Shown in pieces: positions 56,491-64,000 of a stretch of DNA of 64,000 nucleotides. The stretch is taken from the NCBI GenBank assembly GCA_949128115.1, contig OX421964.1, positions 37,688,177 to 37,752,176 of the forward strand, read 5' to 3'. The position numbers and the translations under genes were made by a program. The DNA comes from Anaspis maculata (Eukaryota; Arthropoda; Insecta; Coleoptera; Scraptiidae). The number at the start of each line of letters is the position of its first letter. Position 1 is the first letter of the stretch. Under the pieces are notes generated by a model. The model was not told the DNA's origin. It did not search any database and worked only from the letters and a program-made list of their open reading frames with translations.

Positions 56491-57957
56491 CGGAGCCCCA
56501 GTGGTCTTAATCCGGAATGTATCTTCTTGGAGAAACATCACTTATTCGATCGAAAATGATTATTGTCTAAAGTAAATTCAAAATTTTCTCCAATACTTTA
56601 ACTAAACCTTTACGGCCTATTCTGTCTCGCATAACATGCCCGTCTGCAAACATTTTTCGTTGCGGAACGTGAATGGCTATTCTGTCAATCAAAATCGTTG
56701 AGGAATGTTCGCCAGAGTAACATATTTGCTGTTTACAAATACAATTTTCGTTGCTGAACGATATTGTCAATTCTATATGCCAAACGATCCTGTTATAGGC
56801 GTAACATGTCGCCGTACCAATAATATAATGATGTTCCCAAGCGGAAAGTTTAGAATACCTGTTATGCATTGTATTGCATTTGGTGATTTGCGGTATAATG
56901 ATAATGTGAAAAATGAATGTCAAATGTTTTAAATCAAATTATTGAAAAAATGTAGATAGAAGGTGCAGGGTGTTCACGAATAACACGGGACGAGACCTCC
57001 AATTATTAAACATAGTTCGAAAAATGAAAAAGGGTCCTTATACGATTTGTTTTGTAGAGGTTTCAAATCTGTCCACAAAAATTTTCTGGCATATGTCGCT
57101 TACAGGGTTCATAATCGAAAGCTTTTCTCAGATTGGACACCCTGTAGTTTGATATGTGAATCGATATCGCTTCCCATCCTGATTGTAATAAGCGGCCTGA
57201 CTTGAGCTAGTGTTTGGCAATAGCCACCTCGGAAAGCTTCCAATACAAAAAGGAGGAACTTTTCGAAAGTGATGGTATAGTGAACACAATGATTTTTATC
57301 CTTGTCTGTCACTTCTGTGACTCTATTTTTGTCGGGGGCGGCGTTTGGGGCGGCTGAAACTATTTTTCCTGTGATGTCGACTGGACCGAGAACACAATGG
57401 TTTTTCTCTGTGACTGTAACTACTTTGATTTGATTTTTTCGTCGGGGGCGGCAGGAACTATTTCTCCCGCGATGTCGAATGAGTAGGAAACACAGTTTTT
57501 TTCAAGTGGCTGTAACTTTTTCGGTTCTGTTTCTTTTTCGTGTGGGGGCAGCGTATGGGGGCGGTTGCCAAACTATTTTTTCTGTGACGTCGAATGAACC
57601 GGGAACACAATGGTTTTTCTCCTGTGGCTGTAGCTTCTTTCATTTTTTTTTGTCGAGGGGCGGCGTGTGGGCGAAAATAACGATTTTTCGATATTTCTTA
57701 AAACTTCAACAATTTTTTCACAGGTGCTTTTTTTAAATAACATACCTATCAAGTGTGATATATTTTTATTATCAGGCTAAAAACGGAATCGATTCCCATA
57801 CTTAAATACACAGGTGTCCAATTTGAGACAAATTTGCGATGTTTTACCCTGTAAGCCATAACCAGTTAACCACAAAAAATTTCAACAGACAGAGTCGAAG
57901 CCCATGGAAAAATCACGTTTCTCGGTCAATTTTGAGCTCACAGCTGTAGCTAAACGC
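56491..57957. other. Gene-free interval with a possible 179 bp MITE
   Basis: At 56966-57144 a CAGGGTGTTC start and GGACACCCTG end lie 179 bp apart with TA only on the right, so this is a weak MITE candidate. From 57300 to 57670 a phrase around 'tttttcgtcgggggcggc' and 'gaacacaatggtttttct' recurs about four times at 85-100 bp spacing, a degenerate tandem. No protein is recognised. Confidence 0.5.
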
Positions 57958-58639
57958 TAGTTGGTCACAATTAGTCCGGTGGACTAGCGCCAAATATTGC
58001 CCAAACTATGCATTTTATGACTACGGAACAATTTTTTGCAGGCATGTTCAGGAACGCTCCCTCTATTATTTGAGAAGTGCTGCCAAGCATTTTTTCAATG
58101 TGGGGGGCCAGGGGGGCCCCATTTTTGACAACTTGAATCGTTTTTTGTCGATAAAATCCGTGATAAAAATGCTATAAGAAAAACTCCAACGAATTATTGA
58201 AGAGCAACTCAAAATGTCACTTATGTGTGATGAGATTTATTACAGGGTAAACAGGTTCCAAGAAAGATGACTTTCCGTCAACATGCAATATGATGGAGAA
58301 AAAATTGCGCCAATGACCTTTAGTCCCGTCACTGAGAGATGCCGATTGGCATATTTGTTGATCATACGCACCTGAACTGGTTGAGAACCGTACCCAACTG
58401 CGTCATTGGTGCCGGAGCTATATACAGGGTGGAAGAGAAAAATATTTTTGTTATTATTTATTTCAAAAACCAAGATAGATAAAGTGATCGAAATTTAGGA
58501 ATTAATGCCTCAATCAATGCGTGTGAAGACACAACAACTCGTTTTGAAATATCTTGAAGCGTTCCTGAAATATTTTGAAAAAACTGAAGAATATCATAAA
58601 AATTTTACTCTCTACTTTGATTTCGTATTTTCCATTATA

Positions 58640-59640
58640 CAGGGTTATTCAAAAGTCCGGAATAAAATTCATATTTTTTTTCCATATTTATTTCGGAAAA
58701 AACGCTCGAACCGGTCGATTTCTAAAAACGGTGAGCCGTTTTTTTATGACACGTATCATGTTCTACCGTCAACCCCCTAACCCCAAGCCACCCTTAGTAT
58801 TTTTTTTTCAAATGACACTCTATGGCGTGTGGGGGCTCGTTGGAAAGCTTGTCAAAAACTCTATTCAGATCCACTATTGAAAATTAGATCCGACGCTTCA
58901 CCACGAAGTTGCGAGGAACCCCAGTTCTACTTGACAGTCCGGAATAAAGTTCATAATTTTTTTCTATACTTATTTCGGAAAAAACGCTCGAACCGGTCGA
59001 TTTCTAAAAACGGTGAGCCGTTTTTTCATGACACGTGTCATGTTCTACCGTCAACCCCCCAACCCCAAGCCACCATGAAGTTCCTCAAAACTTTATGGTG
59101 AAGCGTCCGATCTGATTTTCAATGGTAGATCTAAATAGAGTTTTTGACAAGTTTTCCAACGAGCCTCCACAAGCCATAGAATGCCATTTGAAAAAAAATA
59201 CTAAGGGTGGCTTGGGGTTAGGGGGGTGACGGTAGAACATGACACGTGTCATGAAAAAACGGCTTACCGTTTTTAGAAATCGACCTGTTCGAGGTTTTTT
59301 TTTCTGGAAGAATATGGTTAGAGATTACGAATTTTGTTCCGGACTGTTAAGTAAAACTGGGGTTCCTCAAAACTTCATGGTGAAGCGTCCGATCTAATTC
59401 TCAATGGTTGATCTGAATAGAGTTTTTGATAAGCTTTCCAACGAGCCCCCACAAGCCATAGAGTGCCATTTGAAAAAAAATACCAAGGGTGGCTTGGGGT
59501 TAGGGGGGTGACGGTAGAACATGACACGTGTCATGGAAAAACGGCTTACCGTTTTTAGAAATCGACCTGTTCAAGCGTTTTTGCCGCAATGAATATGGAA
59601 AAAAATTATGAATTTTATTCCGGACTTTTGAATAACCCTG
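58640..59640. mobile_element. 1,001 bp CAGGGTTATTC-ended palindromic element, off-centre
   Basis: It begins CAGGGTTATTCAAAAGTCCG and ends CGGACTTTTGAATAACCCTG, with TA on both sides (58638-58639 and 59641-59642). Inside, each arm contains two tandem copies of a unit with 'gaaaaaacgctcgaaccgg', 'tgacacgtgtcatgttcta' and 'ccaaccccaagccacc'. It interrupts the left arm of shell 3. The right arm has the uninterrupted sequence at the mirrored point. Confidence 0.9.
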
Positions 59641-59740
59641 TATAGAGGTATATACTATGATTTTACAACAAATTAGGGTGAAAACTAAACAGCCACATCA
59701 CTCACCGGCATCAATCATGTATGCGTCAATGCGTCATATA

Positions 59741-59954
59741 CAGGGTGTGAGAAAAATGGATGTTTTCTTTGCTGTTATAGAAAAATCAAGACATAAAAAG
59801 TGAAAAATCAGGGAGGTAAGAAGTTTCCGGGGAAACAAACCAAGCCAAGACACCTGGCCCAGGTGAATTACTGACATGAATGTGTAATCCACGCATTTTT
59901 TGCTTGTTTTTTTTATATACAGCAAAAAAAAAAACCATTTTTTCTTACACCCTG
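59741..59954. mobile_element. 214 bp MITE at the palindrome centre, TA flanks
   Basis: It begins CAGGGTGTGAGAAAAATGG and ends CCATTTTTTCTTACACCCTG, with TA at 59739-59740 and 59955-59956. The sequences next to it are themselves mirrored: 'caccggcatcaatcatgtat' (59703) against 'atacatgattgatgccggtg' (59965). It is the innermost layer of the concentric set. Confidence 0.9.
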
Positions 59955-60776
59955 TATACAACGCATACATGATTGATGCCGGTGATGGTGCTGTTTAGTT
60001 TTAACCATAATTTATTGTATTTTTGTGTATATTGTGAAATTTGTTGTATAACTTGAGGATATACATCTGTATAATGGAAAATTCGAAATCAAATTAGAGA
60101 GTAAAATTTTGATGATATTCTTCAGTTTTTTGAAAATATTTCAGGAACGCTTCAAGATATTTCAAAACGGTTTCTTGTGTCTTTACATGCATTGAATGGA
60201 ACATCAATTCCTTAATTTTGTTCACTTTATCTATCTTGGTTTTTGGAATAAATGAAAACAAAAATAATTTCCTCTTCCACCCTGTATATAGCTCCGGCAC
60301 TGTTGACGCTGTTGGGTGCCGTTCTCAACCAGTTCAGGTGGATATGATCAACAAATATGCCAATCGGCATTTTCCAATGACGAAGCTGAAGGTCTTTGGC
60401 ACAATATTTTCTTTATTATATTGCATGTTGACGGAAAGTCATTTTTTTCGGAACCTGTTCACCCTGTAATAGTTTTTATTACATATAAGTGACGTTTCGA
60501 GTTGCTTTTCAATAATCCGTTGGAATTTTCTTTGTAGAATTTTTATTACAGATTTTATCGACAAAAAACGATTTAAGTTGTCAAAAAAAGGGCCCCCCTG
60601 ACCCCCCACATTGAAAAATTGCTTGGCAGCACTTCTCAAATGATAGATGAAGGCTTTCTGAACATTCCTGCAAAAAATTGTTTCGTAGTCATAAAATGCA
60701 TAGTTATAACCCTAGTCCACCGGACTAAATGGTTATACTATCCAGAAAGTAATACAAAGTTTTCGTTAGGTACCTA

Positions 60777-61190
60777 CAGTGCCGCGTCTTTAAGCATGAG
60801 CCCAAAGGAACTATGCCGAGGGCCCCGGCTTTTTTGGGGGCCCCCGAGGCCTCCTTAAATTTTTAAAAGCAAATACTATTTTTGTAAAAATTGTTGTTCT
60901 CATATCCCGTTTACGACGTTTATTTAATTATGTCACTTTCTGAGCTGATCGTGCGCCTCCCTTTACCTCCCAAGAGTCTACGACGCTCGATCCCACTAAA
61001 CTAATCAAGAAAAGATCGGTTTTCTGTCGATAATTTTGAAAAAGCGCGAAATTGTTATCAAAATAGTTTGTTAAATAATAACCTGCGGCTGTGGTGCTCG
61101 CCTCACTTGTGTGTTTTTTCCACAAACCTTTATACTGGGGCCCCTCACTGCCTTGTGCCCAGGGCCCCATTTGTTCAAAAGACGGCACTG
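60777..61190. mobile_element. hAT-type MITE, 414 bp, perfect 8 bp duplication
   Basis: It begins CAGTGCCGCGTCTTTAAGC and ends AAGACGGCACTG. Inside each end lies a GGGCCCC-type block ('gagggccccggc' and 'cagggccccat'). GGTACCTA flanks both sides exactly (60769-60776 and 61191-61198). An 8 bp duplication and CAG...CTG ends are typical of hAT elements. No transposase is present. It inserted just outside the concentric palindrome. Confidence 0.92.
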
Positions 61191-61198
61191 GGTACCTA

Positions 61199-62699
61199 CG
61201 GATTTGCTGAGGTCAGACTCTCAACAGATTTGTCACAGAATAGGCATGGGACGTATTTCTGTTAGAGAGATTGTTAAGGAATCGTTATCGTCGTTATCGT
61301 TATCGTAAACAAATCATATCGTTTCATAACATATCGTTAGCGAACATGAAAATAAAGAATAAGCCGGTGCCGGTTATTCCTATGTCTCCGTTTGGTAGGT
61401 ATTGTGCTTTATGACGGTATGACCCCTACAGCACGTGTCAAGGTAAGATGCAGTTTCGAAAGGGTGAGAACAAGAAACAATTCTAACTGAAGCATTGATT
61501 AAAGAAAGTGACTTGCTCCATGCACATCACGTTTTATCAGAATCACACGCGGAATATGATTTGATTAACGGGTTTTCCACCGACAATGGGCGGCACATGC
61601 GGTGCTTCTGATTAGCATCTTTGAGACAGGTGATTAGGTAGTGTTTACAAGCACGCGCCACGTTGAGGCTCGGGGGCCTTTGAAGAGGACACCCTGCAGA
61701 CAGACACTTTGTATCATTGCCATGGCTTCCACCATCCGGCATGCAGCCAGCAGCAGCAGGATCCCGCATATTGATCTCTTTCACACAGAGAGGGCAATAT
61801 TAATATCCGACTGGAATGGAATTTGTCGTCACCTGTGGATTTCGCATCATCAAAGTCATGTTATGTGAGTTGCACTTCGACAATAATAATGGCGAGCATT
61901 GCCCAAGGCTTGCGAGTTTCGGCATTCCTTTGCGGTTTTTCGACATTCGACGGATGGAGATATCAACGCTACGTGAGTGCGTTCCAGATTCCGCTAACCG
62001 TTAGGTATATTATTATTTTTTCGGAAGAAAATCAACACAAATACTCAGCAGAACAAGAGCAGTGCGGGTTCGTGACGACTGGTGTGGAATTCAGAAATTA
62101 ATTAGCTTCTCCTACTTTTCCATATATTCGAGCTTTTTTTTGAAGTGAAATAATAGAAGGAAGAGTTACTTTCGAATCTTTTTGTGGTTGTGGAACGAGA
62201 AGGCGAGAGCAAGAAGAAAAAGAGGAAAAAGTGGGTGCCATTGCGTGCCTGCAACCAGCCGCAGCAGCCCCGAGAGTCTAGCCGTTTGATTGATGAGGGG
62301 ATTATTGAATTACTTTGCTCAGGAACGGAAGTGGCCGCCTTTGTCTTGGGAGTGTCGACCAGCCAACCTCTCATTCGTCGAGACACCATCTGCATTAAAA
62401 CCACACACAAGAGAGACGATGGAAGCTGGGGCTTGTGCACTCGCGCTGTAAAAATTAAACAGTTGTGTTGTGTGTTTTGTAAAAATCAACGCCTGATCAG
62501 TCCGTTTCACGATTTTTATTGAGATTAACATAACTTATGTAAAAATAACGCAAAAATCCGCGATGGAACAAAAAACTCAAAATTGATCATCGAAACCGGG
62601 GCTAAGTGGAGTTTGGGCTATGCAGTTGTAACTTCATTCTACTCTCAGTGAAATTCCAAATGACACAAGACATCATCATAAGGGTTTAAAATGACAGTA
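61199..62699. other. Gene-free interval
   Basis: An 'atcgttatcgt' tandem of a few units lies near 61285. Several frames of 75-112 codons overlap at 62100-62520 on both strands, but none resembles a known protein. They do not have the pattern of a conserved exon. Confidence 0.4.
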
Positions 62700-62829
62700 C
62701 AGGGTGATTATCCTCCACGGATTTCACGTCTTATTCGGAAGTCTTTCATGGTAGATCAGCCAATTAACCGATTTTCAGAATATGCTTTACCGATCACGGT
62801 CTTCCAGAAAATTAGAACATCACAAGAAA

Positions 62830-63213
62830 CAGGGTGATTTGAAATATGAAAAAAAAATAAAAACTTTTTTTCACATTTTGGATCACACGGATTTGATTGA
62901 AACGGCTTCCGTTTCAAAAAGAATGTGACCGGCAAAGCTCAACTTGAAAATTCAACTGATCTATGACGAAAGACTTTCAAATAAAATCAAGTTTCCGGAG
63001 AATGATCTGTGGAAAATGAATCACAACGCGAATTCTCGTTTTTTTTCTCATGAGTTTTTTGTCCTAGATCAGCCAAATTTTCGGAATTGGCTAAGTTATT
63101 AACGATCTTTAAAATAATGAGGCCTCTTTGAATACAGAGTGTTTCAAACGACAAGAAAAAATATATGTTCATAATTCATCTGAAATTATTTCTTGTGCTT
63201 TCGAATCACCCTG
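62830..63213. mobile_element. Candidate 384 bp CAGGG-ended MITE
   Basis: It begins CAGGGTGATTTGAAATATG and ends TTTCGAATCACCCTG. TA follows on the right (63214-63215), but the left flank is AA. Another, unpaired, CAGGGTGATTATCC start with TA lies at 62698-62700. Internal mirroring is weak, so the call is tentative. Confidence 0.5.
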
Positions 63214-63414
63214 TATTTACAACGACCATATTTTCTGAAAGAACGTGATTGGCAAAGCATTTAAATTTGAAAAAAAAATTGAAAAATAAAAATTTATCGA
63301 GTGCTCTGCGGTGAAAAATTCCGACTGTCATAATGATCAAGTGCTCTGGGACTCAGTATAGCGTCATTTAATTTGTCAAGTTGGCACATTTGTACAGAAT
63401 CAGTTTATTTGAAT

Positions 63415-64000
63415 TTGCATTTAAAACAAGTGAACATCCCCTCACGTGCGTGAAGCGCAATAGCGCATTTTCTTGGTGCAGATCCGTCATTGATGGAAAT
63501 GAAGTCCAGCTTGGAAATAAGAATGTTCATACGAGACAAGTGTTAAGTTCCACGTTTCATGACAATATAGTTCCACTAATGAGAAATTTCAATATGGCGG
63601 CCAAGATGGCGGCGGAATCATGAAAATCAGCTTGAAAATCAGAATGGTCATACGTGACACGGGCAAGTACCAAGTTCCATGAAATCGTTCCACTGATAAC
63701 AGATTTCAATATGGCGATCATGGGGACGGAATCTTGAAACTTATCTTGAAAATAAGAATGTTCATACGAGGCAAGAGTAAGAGTAGGTTTCAAGTTTCAT
63801 GACAATCGTTCCACTGGTGTGAGATTTCAATATGGCGGCCAAGATGACGGCGGAGTCATGGAATTCACCTTGAAAATAAAAATGATCATACGTGACAAGG
63901 GTAAGTTCCAAATTCTATGGAAAGCGTTCCACTTACAAGACATTTCAATATGGCGGCCAAGATGGCGGCGGAATCATGAAATTTATCGTGAAAATGAAAA
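63415..64000 (+). repeat. Dispersed-family end followed by ~121 bp satellite array, running off the window
   Basis: An 'aaaacaagtgaacatcccct' and 'gcgcattttcttgg' end (inverted relative to 32339 and 56433) is followed by at least four units. 'tttcaatatggcg' starts near 63586, 63703, 63824 and 63945, spaced 117-122 bp. Each unit has 'ggcggccaagatgg', 'ttgaaaata-gaatg', 'catacg-gacaagg' and 'cgttccact'. The array continues beyond the window end. Confidence 0.82.

Larger units (their letters stand above)
58425..60284. mobile_element. Shell 3: CAGGGTGGAAGAG-ended element, TA flanks
   Basis: It begins CAGGGTGGAAGAGAAAAATA and ends TTTCCTCTTCCACCCTG, with TA at 58423-58424 and 60285-60286. Outside it, 'gccggagctata' and 'tatagctccggc' are perfect mirrors. 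The arms share 'accaagatagataaagtg', 'cttgaagcgttcctgaaa' and 'aaaactgaagaatatcat' with their complements. Confidence 0.86.
58243..60466. mobile_element. Shell 2: CAGGGTAAACAGG-ended element, TA flanks
   Basis: It begins CAGGGTAAACAGGTTCCAAG and ends CGGAACCTGTTCACCCTG, with TA at 58241-58242 and 60467-60468. Mirrored blocks include 'gactttccgtcaacatgcaat' in shorter pieces and 'gccgattggcatatttgttgatca' in shorter pieces. It leaves exactly 182 bp on each side of shell 3. Non-coding. Confidence 0.86.
57958..60738. repeat. 2.8 kb concentric palindrome, outermost shell
   Basis: The arms 57958-58242 and 60467-60738 mirror each other. Shared blocks include 'tagtccggtggacta', 'tatgcattttatgactacg', 'acaattttttgcagg', 'gaagtgctgccaagca' or near complements, and 'tttttgtcgataaaatc'. 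They enclose three further centred layers (58243-60466, 58425-60284, 59741-59954) and one off-centre insertion (58640-59640). No protein is encoded anywhere in it. Confidence 0.88.

Noticed and set aside
56966..57144. 179 bp CAGGG MITE
   Set aside because: TIRs match for only about 10 bp, with one mismatch, and the TA flank is present on one side only. Noted within the interval but not called separately.
62102..62531. Overlapping frames of 112, 112 and 70 codons on both strands
   Set aside because: Their mutual overlap and basic, low-complexity composition suggest chance openness, with no recognisable domain.

Overview
This window looks like a repeat-saturated piece of a eukaryotic nuclear genome, most likely an arthropod and probably an insect. 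It is AT-rich, has TA-rich microsatellites and frequent taggtagg/ggtacc words, and carries non-LTR, LTR, mariner-like and hAT-like elements of kinds common in insects. A hemipteran is a reasonable guess, but nothing here fixes the species. I found no intact host protein-coding gene. Almost every long reading frame is a repeat shadow, and the few recognisable proteins are broken mobile-element genes.

Layout. 0.2-7.4 kb: four copies of one foldback family, two of them fused into a 2.65 kb palindrome (3472-6123), plus a small Harbinger-like MITE at 2.5 kb and a TIR MITE at 7.8 kb. 9.2-10.1 kb: a broken mariner-type transposase and its 3' end. 14.75-16.99 kb: a 5'-truncated non-LTR retrotransposon with a TAA tail and a perfect 15 bp target duplication. 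17.4 kb: a hAT MITE. 20.1-25.1 kb: a large composite of palindromes around a CAGGG-ended, TA-flanked element that carries a broken zinc-knuckle/endonuclease-like ORF. 28.1-30.2 kb: a non-autonomous LTR element with paired LTRs, a primer-binding site and a polypurine tract. 31.0-32.2 kb: a foldback enclosing a Cys-rich ORF tail. 32.8-33.2 kb: a non-LTR reverse transcriptase remnant. 36.1-36.9 kb: nested palindromes. 39.8-43.8 kb: two inverted copies of a 1.27 kb TIR element with an internal tRNA-like promoter. 48.6-50.6 kb: a GCCC-rich degenerate array between two AT-rich arrays. 51.9-52.7 kb: a minus-strand non-LTR remnant with a TTG tail. 54.2-55.0 kb and 58.0-60.7 kb: concentric palindromes. 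60.8-61.2 kb: a hAT MITE with a perfect 8 bp duplication. 52.7-53.0 kb and 63.5-64.0 kb: a roughly 121 bp satellite.

The most interesting signal is architectural. TA-flanked elements ending in CAGGG...CCCTG sit at, or within a few bases of, the centres of older palindromes, producing Russian-doll concentric shells. At 58.0-60.7 kb there are four concentric shells. One further element lies off-centre, and its empty insertion site can still be read in the opposite arm. The remaining unique DNA (for example 11-14, 18-20, 25-28, 34-36 and 37-39 kb) shows no recognisable exons. Some of it may be intergenic or intronic regulatory sequence, but that is only a guess.
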